NCBI GenBank assembly: GCA_002304445.1
Contig: NEVA01000007.1
Location: 1-64,000, forward strand
From: Opitutia bacterium Tous-C4FEB
GTDB lineage: Bacteria; Verrucomicrobiota; Verrucomicrobiia; Opitutales; Opitutaceae
Direction: 5' to 3'
Length of the DNA stretch: 64,000 nucleotides
The notes below the pieces were generated by a model. The model ran no database searches. It was not told the origin of the DNA and saw only the letters and a list, made by a program, of their open reading frames with translations. The translations under genes and the position numbers were made by a program. Of this stretch, positions 19,256 to 27,477 are shown piece by piece; position 1 is the first letter of the stretch, and each line of letters opens with the position of its first letter.

Positions 19256-19942
19256 TCATCCTTCAAACCCGCCCACGCTCAGACTCCGCCCGTTGTCCTT
19301 TGCCCCGAGCTTCAAAATAAACGGCGCCGCCACTTCGGCCCACGCCTCCGCCTTCGGGTGGTTGGCGGCGCCCTCGGCCCAGCACGCGCGCAGCATATCC
19401 GTATCAATCACGCCGGGGTTCAACGGCACCGCCGCCATCCCAGCCGGCAACTCCTCCGCCAGCGCCTTCGTCAACCCCTCGATCGCCCATTTCGTCGCGC
19501 AATACGGCGCGACCTCCGGCGCCACGCCCCGTCCCCAACCCGAGCTCAGATTCACGATTACGCCTTTCTTCTTCGCGACCATCGCCGGCACAAAATGCCG
19601 GATCACGTTGGCCACGCCGCGCACGTTCACATCGACGACCTTGGTGAACTCCCGGTCGCTCTGCATCCACAACGGCCCGAGCGGATTCATCACGCCCGCG
19701 TTGTTGATCAAAATGTCCGGCGCCGTGTCGTGCTCCAACACCTTCGCCGCCCAGAGCGCGACCTTTGCGTCGAGTGCCACATCGCAGACCATGAAATCAT
19801 GCGGCGCGCCATGGTCCATCCGCAGATCAAAAATCTCCGTGCCGCTCCGGCCGCACCCGATCACCGTGTGCCCGAGCGCAATGAATTTCTTCGCCAGCGC
19901 CCGACCCAGCCCGCGCGTGACTCCGGTGATAACGATCTTCAT
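19256..19942 (-). CDS. Short-chain dehydrogenase/reductase
   Basis: A 228-aa classical SDR. The NAD(P)-binding TGVTRGLG is at residues 7-14, NNAG in the middle, and the catalytic YCATK (YxxxK) follows a Ser-bearing NLSSGWG. It oxidises or reduces a hydroxyl/keto group with NAD(P); the substrate cannot be read. The start is the ATG at the first Rossmann strand (MKIVITG). The upstream neighbour exbD is on the same strand, its stop 52 bases before this start, so the gene could be the tail of that transcript. Confidence 0.85.
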   Translation of the reverse strand: MKIVITGVTRGLGRALAKKFIALGHTVIGCGRSGTEIFDLRMDHGAPHDFMVCDVALDAKVALWAAKVLEHDTAPDILINNAGVMNPLGPLWMQSDREFTKVVDVNVRGVANVIRHFVPAMVAKKKGVIVNLSSGWGRGVAPEVAPYCATKWAIEGLTKALAEELPAGMAAVPLNPGVIDTDMLRACWAEGAANHPKAEAWAEVAAPFILKLGAKDNGRSLSVGGFEG

Positions 19943-19994
19943 GAAACTTGGATAAACGCTGGCCGACCGGCGATTCAACGTTCGTCCGCCGACT

Positions 19995-20393
19995 CTAGCG
20001 CGACTGCAAACTAAACTTGTTAAGTCCGCTCTTGCGGCAGGCATCCATCACGAAAGCCAACTTCTTCAACTGCGTCGTTTCGTCAGCCTTGATCAGCACC
20101 GGGATGTCTTTGTCCACATTACGCACCTCGCGCAGCAAGGTGATCAGCTGCTCATCGCTCACGGTCTGGCCGTTGAACGTCACCGCACCCTCCTTGTCGA
20201 TCGCGACCGTGACCTTGCCCTGGAAATCGTTCTTACCCGCTGTGTCGACCTTCGGCAGCGTCAGGTTGAGCACCGCGCCCGAGCGCGCCTGCATCGTCAC
20301 GTAGGCGAAGAGCACGAGCATCACGAGCACGTCGATCAACGGCACGAGCGGTAATTCCGGGCGCGGTCGCGGCCGCCGTTGCAACAGACTCAT
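19995..20393 (-). CDS. exbD: ExbD/TolR family biopolymer transport protein
   Basis: A 132-aa protein with one N-terminal membrane segment carrying the essential Asp (PLVPLIDVLVMLVLFAYVTM, D21). A periplasmic domain follows (VAIDKEGAVTFNGQ). With ExbB it forms the proton-driven motor that energises TonB or Tol. The start ATG overlaps the exbB stop by 4 bases (20390-20393), so the pair is coupled. It would power receptors such as the one at 2090-4954. Tol rather than Ton function cannot be excluded; no tonB or tolA is in the window. Confidence 0.9.
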   Translation of the reverse strand: MSLLQRRPRPRPELPLVPLIDVLVMLVLFAYVTMQARSGAVLNLTLPKVDTAGKNDFQGKVTVAIDKEGAVTFNGQTVSDEQLITLLREVRNVDKDIPVLIKADETTQLKKLAFVMDACRKSGLNKFSLQSR

Positions 20394-20998
20394 GGCTGCT
20401 TGGCCGACGGTTGTGCGGCTGCGCCTTGCTTGGCCAGGACCCGCTCCAGCAACACATCCAGCTGCGCCGCATGTTTGCTGATCACGCGTTGCAGGTGCCC
20501 GCTCCCGATCAACGCCGGCAGCGCGATGCAAAGGCCGAGAATCGTCGCCGACAACGCGTAGCCCACGCTCTCGGTGAACTGCACGGGATCCGGCATCTTC
20601 GTCTGCGGGTCCACCACGGAAAACGCCCCGAGCAAACCCGTCACCGTGCCGATCAGCCCGATCAACGGCGCCGCCGCATAGATCGTATCGAGGTAACCGA
20701 CCCCGCGCTCCAGCTTGATCACCTCAAGCCGCGCATAGGCTTTCACCGCCTCGGCGTCACCGACATGCCGCGAGGCAAAATTAAGAATTCGGCCCAAAGC
20801 CGACCGTTTGTCTCCCGCCGAAGCGCGACCTTCGATCACCGACTCCGCCAAATCCTCGGGGATGACCGCCGGGGTGCGCAGGGCAAAGAGCCGTTCCACA
20901 ATGATAAACGTAGCGATCAGCGAGCAGAGACCTAACGGGTAGATCAGCAAACCGGCTTCTTTGACGATACGGACCACATCAATGGAGGCTAAAAACAT
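20390..20998 (-). CDS. exbB: ExbB/TolQ/MotA family proton channel protein
   Basis: A 202-aa protein with three membrane segments: VKEAGLLIYPLGLCSLIATFIIVERLFAL near the N-terminus, then AAAPLIGLIGTVTGLLGAF and SATILGLCIALPALIGSG. The last two are the conserved MotA/TolQ/ExbB channel pair. It partners ExbD, encoded immediately downstream with an ATGA overlap. It is the first gene of the pair; the 170 bases upstream must contain the promoter. ExbB is preferred over TolQ because of the accompanying short ExbD and the absence of tolA/tolB, but this is not proven. Confidence 0.88.
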   Translation of the reverse strand: MFLASIDVVRIVKEAGLLIYPLGLCSLIATFIIVERLFALRTPAVIPEDLAESVIEGRASAGDKRSALGRILNFASRHVGDAEAVKAYARLEVIKLERGVGYLDTIYAAAPLIGLIGTVTGLLGAFSVVDPQTKMPDPVQFTESVGYALSATILGLCIALPALIGSGHLQRVISKHAAQLDVLLERVLAKQGAAAQPSAKQP

Positions 20999-21170
20999 AA
21001 AGGTGTGTGCAACAGGAGACGCCGGAGTCCGGCAAAGGTTCAGAAAAAACTATGAAGCTTGGTTTTTATCGCCCCGTCAAATCTGGGCTTTGGGCTGAGC
21101 GTGACTGCCCGAGAGCGAGAGGAGCGCAATGTCGACATCGAGCTGAGCCTCTTCCGCTGCTCAACAAAAA

Positions 21171-21192
21171 AGCCCGTTGGGGACAACGGGCT
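21171..21192 (-). terminator. Rho-independent terminator of leuCD
   Basis: A 9-bp perfect GC-rich stem (AGCCCGTTG / CAACGGGCT) with a 4-nt loop. On the minus strand it is followed by TTTTTTGTTG. It sits 27 bases downstream of the leuD stop. Confidence 0.9.
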
Positions 21193-21218
21193 CCACCTTC
21201 CTACAAATCCTCAACCCC

Positions 21219-21821
21219 TCACGCCGCCAGATACGGCAACTTGGCCGCCGTTGTTTTCGCGGCCGGCAGGCCGTCGATCAGCTCCCCGATCGCGTCCCAG
21301 CGTCCGTTGACCAGCGCGTCGCGCGCCGATTCCCGGATCGCGCCTTTCACGGTCTGCCCGCCGAAACGCACTTCCTGCTTCGTCACATCGATCGTGACCT
21401 CGAGGGTCGGATCGGCTTCGACCGCCGCCGCAATCTTGGCGATGTCCTCGCGGGTCGCCGTCACGCAGGGAATCCCGAGCGTGATGGAATTGCCGAAGAA
21501 AATCTCCGCGTAGCCCTCGGCGATCACCGCCCGGAAGCCGTATTTCTGGATCGCCTGCGGCGCGTGTTCGCGGGACGAGCCGCAGCCGAAATTTGCGCCC
21601 GAAAGCAAAATCGTCGCGCCCTTGAAACGGGGCTCATTCAACGGGTGCGGCTTGAGCGTGCCGTCGAGTTGCTTGCGCACGTCGTTGAAAAGAAACTCGC
21701 CCAGCCCGTCGAAGGTCACGCACTTCATGAAGCGCGCCGGGATGATGCGGTCGGTATCGATATCGTTGCCGGGCACCGCGACGGCGCGGCCGGTGAAAGA
21801 GGTGATTTTTGCGAGAGCCAT
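21219..21821 (-). CDS. leuD: 3-isopropylmalate dehydratase small subunit
   Basis: A 200-aa swivel-domain subunit with GNDIDTDRIIPARF near the start and LLSGANFGCGSSREHAP, the conserved substrate-binding loop of LeuD. With LeuC it isomerises 2-isopropylmalate to 3-isopropylmalate in leucine synthesis. It follows leuC on the minus strand after a 107-base gap that contains two repeat copies, and it is followed by a strong terminator. Length is normal for the family. Confidence 0.95.
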   Translation of the reverse strand: MALAKITSFTGRAVAVPGNDIDTDRIIPARFMKCVTFDGLGEFLFNDVRKQLDGTLKPHPLNEPRFKGATILLSGANFGCGSSREHAPQAIQKYGFRAVIAEGYAEIFFGNSITLGIPCVTATREDIAKIAAAVEADPTLEVTIDVTKQEVRFGGQTVKGAIRESARDALVNGRWDAIGELIDGLPAAKTTAAKLPYLAA

Positions 21822-21837
21822 GATGGGAAGATTTTCT

Positions 21838-21914
21838 GCCCGCAGAACACACCGACGACACGGAAGGAATCCGCGGGTCCTGTGTTTCCGTGTTATCCGT
21901 ATGTTCCGTGGGCG
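21838..21914. repeat. Pair of dispersed repeats in inverted orientation between leuC and leuD
   Basis: Plus-strand copy at 21883-21914 (TTTCCGTGTTATCCGTATGT then TCCGTGGGC). A minus-strand copy at 21838-21870 reads TTCCTTCCGTGTCGTCGGTG then TGTTCTGCGGGC. They could form a hairpin in the leuC-leuD message. Confidence 0.55.
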
Positions 21915-21928
21915 CTAGATTGGAGATT

Positions 21929-23347
21929 TTAGTTGTTCGAAACGGCGAAAACTTCGCGGGCGTCCGCGATGCGACCGGTGACTGCGGCCGCCGCGACCAT
22001 CACCGGGCTCATCAAGATCGTGCGCCCCGTGGTGGAGCCTTGGCGGCCCTTGAAATTGCGGTTCGACGACGACGCGCAGAGTTGGTCGCCGATAAGTTTG
22101 TCGGGGTTCATCGCGAGACACATCGAACACCCCGCCGCCCGCCACTCGAACCCCGCCTCGGCGATAATTTTGTCCAATCCGAGCTTTTCGCATTGGAGCG
22201 CGACGATCTGTGAGCCGGGCACCGCGATGGCCTTGATGCCGGGAGCGACCTTCCGGCCCTTCAGGTATTTGGCGACCTCTTGGAAATCGGAGAGCCGGCC
22301 GTTGGTGCACGAGCCGAGGAATGCGACGTGGATCGCCGTGCCTTTGATCGGCGCGCCCGGCGGCAGCTTCATGTAAGCCAGCGCCTCGATGATTCCCGCC
22401 CGGTCATCGTCCGATGTGGCCGTCTCGACGCTCGGGATGTTTTCGTTGATCGCGATGCCTTGGCCGGGGTTGATGCCCCAGGTCACGGTCGGAGCGATCG
22501 TCGCCGCATCGATCTTCACGACGTCGTCATACGTCGCGCCCGGATCGGAGGCGAAAGACTTCCACGTCGCCACGGCCGCATCCCACGCCGCGCCTTGCGG
22601 CGAGTAGGGCCGGCCCTTCAGGTACGCGAACGTCGTCTCGTCCGGATTTACGTAGCCGGCGCGGGCGCCGCCCTCGATCGACATATTGCAGACCGTCATG
22701 CGCTCTTCCATCGAGAAGCCGTCGAAGGTCGAGCCCGCGTATTCGTAGGCGTAGCCCGTGCCGCCGTTCACACCGAGCGTGCGGATGATGTGCAAGATAA
22801 CGTCCTTCGCATACACGCCCGCCCGCAACTTCCCGTTGACCTCGATGCGGCGCACCTTGAGCGCGCTGAGAGCCATCGTCTGCGTCGCCAGCACGTCGCG
22901 CACTTGGCTGGTGCCGATGCCAAACGCGATCGCACCAAACGCACCGTGCGTGCTCGTGTGCGAATCCCCGCAAGCGATCGTCGTGCCCGGCTGGGTGATG
23001 CCCTGCTCCGGCCCCACGATGTGCACGATGCCTTGCTTGCCGCTCGCCCGGTCGAAAAACGTGATCCCAAACTGCGCGCAGTTCTTCCGCAGTTCGTCCA
23101 TCATGGCCTGCGCCAGCGGGTCGGTGTAAGGCTCGACCAACTGATCGGTCGGCACGATGTGGTCGACCGTGGCAAACGTGCGGTGCGGAAACGCCACCGG
23201 CAGCCCGAGATCGCGCAACATGCCAAACGCCTGCGGGCTCGTCACCTCGTGGATGAGGTGCGTGCCAATGAGCAGCTGTGTCTGACCGTTGGCCAGTTGG
23301 CGGACGGTGTGAGCGTCCCAAACTTTTTGAAAAAGAGATTTTGGCAT
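21929..23347 (-). CDS. leuC: 3-isopropylmalate dehydratase large subunit
   Basis: A 472-aa aconitase-family subunit. The three cluster cysteines for the 4Fe-4S centre are visible: C347 in GSCTNGR, and C407 and C410 in [19 protein letters not shown] and the substrate loop are also present. It works with LeuD in the second step of leucine synthesis. The start was set at the ATG giving the standard [13 protein letters not shown] opening; the longer frame adds 73 non-conserved residues. A LysR gene is transcribed away from it 458 bases upstream. Confidence 0.95.
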   Translation of the reverse strand: MPKSLFQKVWDAHTVRQLANGQTQLLIGTHLIHEVTSPQAFGMLRDLGLPVAFPHRTFATVDHIVPTDQLVEPYTDPLAQAMMDELRKNCAQFGITFFDRASGKQGIVHIVGPEQGITQPGTTIACGDSHTSTHGAFGAIAFGIGTSQVRDVLATQTMALSALKVRRIEVNGKLRAGVYAKDVILHIIRTLGVNGGTGYAYEYAGSTFDGFSMEERMTVCNMSIEGGARAGYVNPDETTFAYLKGRPYSPQGAAWDAAVATWKSFASDPGATYDDVVKIDAATIAPTVTWGINPGQGIAINENIPSVETATSDDDRAGIIEALAYMKLPPGAPIKGTAIHVAFLGSCTNGRLSDFQEVAKYLKGRKVAPGIKAIAVPGSQIVALQCEKLGLDKIIAEAGFEWRAAGCSMCLAMNPDKLIGDQLCASSSNRNFKGRQGSTTGRTILMSPVMVAAAAVTGRIADAREVFAVSNN

Positions 23348-23805
23348 AGAAAAAAGAGGTGGGTGGGACCGGGAGGATGTTTCGGTTTTTTCGGCTTCCG
23401 GATTTCGAGTCATCGAGCATCCCGGAGATTCTGACAACCCGGATCTCGAACACCCGAACCTAACCGATGGCCGATTATACGCCAAAGTTGCCATGCCGAG
23501 AAATACTAATTTAGCCTCCCGTGATGCCCAATAAGCATCAGCAACGCTTAGCTTCCACCACGGCAACTAGCGTTCGCCGCGATTCGATTCAGTGACCCGT
23601 GAAAAACCTCCCAAACCTCGCTCCCCCTCCGATCCCTTTCCGCGTCTTTCGTGGTAACCCTTCGATCCCCCCTCCTCATTCGCGTCCATTCGCGTCCATT
23701 CGCGGGCAACTCCGCTCTTTTTTCCGTCTATTCCGTGTGTTCCGTGGGCAACCTCCGGGACCCATTGCCTCCTCGAACTATTGCCTAGCCAACCATCCCT
23801 GATTC
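23348..23805. other. Divergent promoter region between leuC and the LysR gene
   Basis: 458 bases without a gene. The leuC-proximal half is a leader of about 130 bases with no obvious Leu-rich leader peptide or clear attenuator. The LysR-proximal part holds the dispersed repeats at 23677-23750. Promoters for both directions must lie here, but I cannot place -35/-10 boxes with confidence. Confidence 0.5.
23677..23750 (+). repeat. Dispersed 10-nt-periodic repeat, two tandem copies
   Basis: Copy A at 23677-23708 has three TTCGCG units at an exact 10-nt spacing. Copy B at 23718-23750 has TTCCG units at a 10-nt spacing and ends TCCGTGGGC. The shared form is (TTYCGYGTNN) repeated twice, then TTCGYGGGC. 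A related weaker stretch lies at about 23632-23660. The same family occurs at 19101, 21838-21914, 28775 and 30401. Confidence 0.65.
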
Positions 23806-24708
23806 ATGCCCCGCGACTACCAATATCCCTTCGAACTCCGCCACCTCGTCTATTTCCGCGAGCTGGCCCGACAACTGCACTTTCGAAAAGCCGCCGAGAC
23901 CCTCGCCGTCGCCCAGCCCGCGCTGAGCCGTGCCCTCGCGCAACTTGAAGCCGCGCTCGGCGCCGACCTGCTCAACCGCACCCGCCGCGGCGCCGAGCTC
24001 ACCCCCGCCGGCCGTCTCCTCATCGATCGCATCGAACCCCTGCTGCGCGGCCTCGCCGCCCTGCCCTCCGACCTAAAAGCCCTCGCCGACGGCGAGGTCG
24101 GCCATGTGCGCGTTGCCTTTACCGGCTTGGCCATGGCCACGGTCCTGCCGCCGATCATCCGCGAATTTCACCGCCGCCACCCCGGCATCCGGCTCGAGCT
24201 CAACGAATCTCCCACCTCGGCCCAACTCACCGCGTTGCAGTCCGGCGATCTCGCCTGCGGTTTTTTCCACCCCGACGCGCCCACGCCCGGCCTGCGCACG
24301 CACGTCTTGCTGCAGGAGAAAAACGGCGTGCTGCTCCCGGCCGACCATCCCCTCGCCCGCCGCCGCGAACTCCGCCTGATCGACCTCGCGACGACCCCGT
24401 TCGTCCTTTTCCCCCGCACGCACAATCCCGGGTTTTACGACCGCGTGCTCGCGGCGTTTGCAGCCTCCGGCGTGACCCCGCGGATCGCCGAGGAAGTATG
24501 GCCCCGCGCCAACGGCGTCGGCCTCGTTCGCGCGGGCGTGGGCGCGACGTTTATGTGCCCGAGCGAGGCCAAACACCTACCCGCTGAAGTCGTTTTCCGC
24601 CCGCTCACCGGCCCCGCCCCCGAAAGCCGCCTCGTGGTTGGCTGGCGCACTAATCCCGCGCCCGATCCCGCCCTCGCCGCCTTCATCGCCGTCGCCGCGC
24701 CGTCCTGA
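23806..24708 (+). CDS. LysR-family transcriptional regulator
   Basis: A 300-aa regulator. The N-terminal winged helix-turn-helix (FELRHLVYFRELARQLHFRK, then AAETLAVAQPALSRALAQLE) is followed by a linker helix and a periplasmic-binding-like co-inducer domain (HVRVAFTGLAMATVLPPIIR). It is divergent from leuC; LysR proteins often control the neighbouring divergent operon. Control of leuCD is possible, but the 458-base gap full of repeats weakens that inference. The inducer is unknown. Confidence 0.9.
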   Translation: MPRDYQYPFELRHLVYFRELARQLHFRKAAETLAVAQPALSRALAQLEAALGADLLNRTRRGAELTPAGRLLIDRIEPLLRGLAALPSDLKALADGEVGHVRVAFTGLAMATVLPPIIREFHRRHPGIRLELNESPTSAQLTALQSGDLACGFFHPDAPTPGLRTHVLLQEKNGVLLPADHPLARRRELRLIDLATTPFVLFPRTHNPGFYDRVLAAFAASGVTPRIAEEVWPRANGVGLVRAGVGATFMCPSEAKHLPAEVVFRPLTGPAPESRLVVGWRTNPAPDPALAAFIAVAAPS

Positions 24709-25166
24709 TCCGCCTCCCACGCTCCCGCCGGGCGATCGCTCCGGCGAAGGTCGCAATTGCGCGTGCCGGCATCAGCGCCCCCGCCGTGCCTTCTGAGCGC
24801 AATTTCTGGGTCGACCGGTGCATGAAGCCCAAGGCGTCACAGGGCTTCGCGCTAGCTGGAGTTTCATGCACACAATCCGCCACAACGGCACTTGGTTCAT
24901 AGCTCAAATTTTCGGTGGGTAAAATAGCACGCCTCCGATTTTGGCCAAGTATGCGGCCACCCGTGCTCGATCGCGGGTAGCTGCGCCAGATCAGCGGTTT
25001 TGATTACGTCATCGTTCCGCTCGTCGCCAGCCGGCACGGCCCGCTCAGCGCCTGGAAAACCGCGCGCCGCTCAACGTCCGGCTGCGCCCGCGTCCCACGG
25101 TTTGACCAAACTTTCGCTTCACTTCACGCGGACTGCTGTGCAAATCTCGCTGTTCCTCTCGTTGCT
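24709..25166. other. Intergenic region with an inverted repeat
   Basis: 458 bases with no supportable gene. It contains a 9-bp inverted repeat, GTGCATGAA (24819-24827) and TTCATGCAC (24863-24871), with an inner AGCCC/GGGCT pair. This could fold as a hairpin. The last ~100 bases should hold the promoter of the hydroxyacid dehydrogenase gene. Confidence 0.45.
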
Positions 25167-26147
25167 ATGACCAAAATCCTCCTCACAACCACTTCGTTCC
25201 AAGACACTCCGGGCGAACACCACAAACTTCTCGCCGACACCGGTTGGGAAATCATCCGCGCCCGCGGCCCTCTCAACGAAGCCGATACGCTCGCCCTCGT
25301 CGGCGACATCGATGGTTACATCTGCGGCGACGACCTCATCACCCGCAAGGTCCTGGAAAAAGCCGTCCCGAAACTCAAGGTCATCAGCAAATACGGCATC
25401 GGCGTCGATAAGATCGATGTGAAGTCCTGTACCGAGTTCGGCCTCCCGCTCCTCTTCACTCCCGGCGTCAATCACACCACCGTCGCCGAGCACACGTTCC
25501 TCCTGCTGCTCGCCCTCGAGAAGAATCTCCTTTTCCATACCGACTCCACCCGCGCCAACGGTTGGAAACGCAAGACCGGCCACGAGCTGCTCGAGAAAAC
25601 CATCGGTATCGTCGGCCTCGGCCGCATCGGCAAAGAGGTCGCCATCCGCGCCCGCGCCTTTGGCATGAACGTGATCGCCTTCGATGTTTACTGGGACGAG
25701 AAATTCGCCGCCGCCCATAACGTCAAACGCGCCGCCTCGCTCGACGAGATTTACGCCGCTTCCGACTACATTTCGCTCCACACCAATCTCACGCCGGAGA
25801 CCCGCGACATGATCAGCGCGAAGTCTTTCCCGAAGATGAAAAAGGGCGTGCTCATTCTGAACTGCGCCCGCGGCGAGATCGTCCACACGGCCGATATGGT
25901 CGAAGCCCTCAAGTCCGGCCAAGTCGGCGGCTACGGCACCGACGTCCTCGACGAAGAGCCGCCAACCCCCGATCACCCGTTGCTCAAGTTGCCCAACGTC
26001 GTCGTCACCCCGCACGTCGGCTCGCGCACCTACGAGAGCGTCGTCCGCCAAGCCACCGCCGCCGTGAAGAATCTCATCCTCGCGATGCACGGCGAAAAAC
26101 CCCTCGCCCAGATCAACCCCGAAGTCGCCGTCAAGAAGGTGGTCTGA
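25167..26147 (+). CDS. D-2-hydroxyacid dehydrogenase (PGDH-like)
   Basis: A 326-aa NAD-dependent dehydrogenase. The Rossmann loop is GIVGLGRIGKEVA. The catalytic triad is Arg235 in NCARGE, Glu264 in LDEEPP and His283 in TPHVGS. It resembles phosphoglycerate dehydrogenase but lacks the C-terminal ACT domain. It is the first of three plus-strand genes (with an Ldh2-type oxidoreductase and a KDG-kinase-like enzyme), spaced 92 and 140 bases apart with palindromic repeats between them. A role in sugar-acid catabolism is inferred from those neighbours; the substrate is not known. Confidence 0.88.
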   Translation: MTKILLTTTSFQDTPGEHHKLLADTGWEIIRARGPLNEADTLALVGDIDGYICGDDLITRKVLEKAVPKLKVISKYGIGVDKIDVKSCTEFGLPLLFTPGVNHTTVAEHTFLLLLALEKNLLFHTDSTRANGWKRKTGHELLEKTIGIVGLGRIGKEVAIRARAFGMNVIAFDVYWDEKFAAAHNVKRAASLDEIYAASDYISLHTNLTPETRDMISAKSFPKMKKGVLILNCARGEIVHTADMVEALKSGQVGGYGTDVLDEEPPTPDHPLLKLPNVVVTPHVGSRTYESVVRQATAAVKNLILAMHGEKPLAQINPEVAVKKVV

Positions 26148-26157
26148 TCCATTCCAT

Positions 26158-26202
26158 GTAGGAGCGCGCTTGCGCGCGATTCATCGCGCGCAAGCGCGCT
26201 CC
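26158..26202. repeat. REP-like perfect palindrome
   Basis: A 19-bp perfect stem (GGAGCGCGCTTGCGCGCGA, 26161-26179, with its complement at 26184-26202) and a TTCA loop, preceded by GTA. It has the GTAGGAGC...GCTTGC...GCGATT layout of REP elements, and a second member lies at 27367. It may also stabilise or end the upstream message. Confidence 0.7.
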
Positions 26203-26239
26203 ACCCTCCGTCCTTCAACTCTCAACTCGCCCGAATCCC

Positions 26240-27337
26240 ATGCCTGAACTTTTCCACGTCGTCCCCGAGACCCAGCACAACGCCCTCGTCCAAGCCGCCT
26301 ATCAGCACCGCGGCTTCCATCCCGACGAGTCCGCCGAAGGCGCGCGTTTCTGCGCCGAGGCTTCCCGCCACGGCATCCGCACCCACAACGGCCTCAAGGC
26401 TCTCCACCTGGACCACTTCCTCGGTTCCGGCTCAAAGGGCTGCGTCCCCGGCGCCCAGATCGAGGAGAAAGCGTCCCGCTTCCCCGCGGCCAAGATCTGG
26501 AACGCCAATAAAAAACTCGGCCAGTCCACCGCCTTCCGCGCCATGGACGAAGCCATCCGCCTCGCCGACCAATACGGCGTCGGCACCGTCTCCGTCGACA
26601 ACGCCTTCCACTACCTTTGGGGCGGCGGCTACGTGATGGACGCCGCGAAGAAGGGCTACATCGCCTACACGAACTGCACCGCCGCGCTCGCGGAGGTCGT
26701 CCCTTTCGGCGGTAAATTCGCCACCCTCGGCACCAATCCGCACTCGTGGGGCTTCCCCACCACCGACGCCATCGGCTATCCCATCGTCATCGATTGGGCC
26801 ACGTCGGTCGTCGCCATGGGCCGCGTCCAACAACTCAAACGCGAAGGTAAACCCCTCCCGCCCCTCGCCGCCGTGGACAAAGACGGCAATCCCACCACCG
26901 ACGCCAATCTTGCCGTCTCGCTCCTGCCGTTCGGCGCGCACAAGGGCTACGGTCTCTCGCTGATCAACGAAATCGTCGGCGGCTTCATCGGCGGTTCGCT
27001 TCCGACTCTCCGGAACCGCTGGGCCGACGCCGAGGGCGACAAGGGCACGTGCTGCTTCTTCTTCCAAGTCATTCACCCCGACGCAATCAGCGGCGGCGCC
27101 TTCGCCAAGGGCCGCAACCAATCGGACAACGTGAAGGCCGTCATCGCCGATGTCCTCGGGCACGGTAACGAGAAATGCATGTTGCCCGGCCAACTCGAAG
27201 CCAACTGGGCGAAGCACGTCGCCGCCGCCGGCGGCCTGCTCTTCAGCACCGCCGAAGTCGCCGCCTTCAACGAGATCGCCGTCGAAGCGAAACAACCCAC
27301 CTGGGACGTCGCCTCTTTCAAGACGGTCACGATCTGA
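26240..27337 (+). CDS. Ldh2 family malate/lactate/ureidoglycolate-type dehydrogenase
   Basis: A 365-aa protein of the Ldh2 oxidoreductase family, an NAD(P)-dependent fold unrelated to classical LDH. It shows HGIRTHNGLKALHLDH, the conserved SVDNAFHY region, GTNPHSWGFPT with the family's GTNP motif, and PFGAHKGYGLSL, the characteristic HKGYGL. Members reduce or oxidise 2-keto/2-hydroxy acids such as malate, sulfolactate or 2,3-diketogulonate. It lies between a hydroxyacid dehydrogenase and a KDG-kinase-like gene, which suggests sugar-acid metabolism. The exact substrate cannot be stated. Confidence 0.85.
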   Translation: MPELFHVVPETQHNALVQAAYQHRGFHPDESAEGARFCAEASRHGIRTHNGLKALHLDHFLGSGSKGCVPGAQIEEKASRFPAAKIWNANKKLGQSTAFRAMDEAIRLADQYGVGTVSVDNAFHYLWGGGYVMDAAKKGYIAYTNCTAALAEVVPFGGKFATLGTNPHSWGFPTTDAIGYPIVIDWATSVVAMGRVQQLKREGKPLPPLAAVDKDGNPTTDANLAVSLLPFGAHKGYGLSLINEIVGGFIGGSLPTLRNRWADAEGDKGTCCFFFQVIHPDAISGGAFAKGRNQSDNVKAVIADVLGHGNEKCMLPGQLEANWAKHVAAAGGLLFSTAEVAAFNEIAVEAKQPTWDVASFKTVTI

Positions 27338-27366
27338 CGCCGCGCTTCGCGTTTCTTCATCCGCGT

Positions 27367-27426
27367 TGTAGGAGCCCGCTTGCGGGCGATTCAGGGTCTG
27401 CCCTCGACTGCAAGCAGGCTCCTACA
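27367..27426. repeat. REP-like imperfect palindrome
   Basis: TGTAGGAGCCCGCTTGCGGG (27367-27386) is matched in inverse by GCAAGCAGGCTCCTACA (27410-27426), with one or two mismatches and a 26-nt middle. It is the same family as the palindrome at 26158. Confidence 0.65.
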
Positions 27427-27477
27427 GCCCGGGAAACACTCGCTTCAACTTAAACTTCCAAGTTCAACCACGATCCC

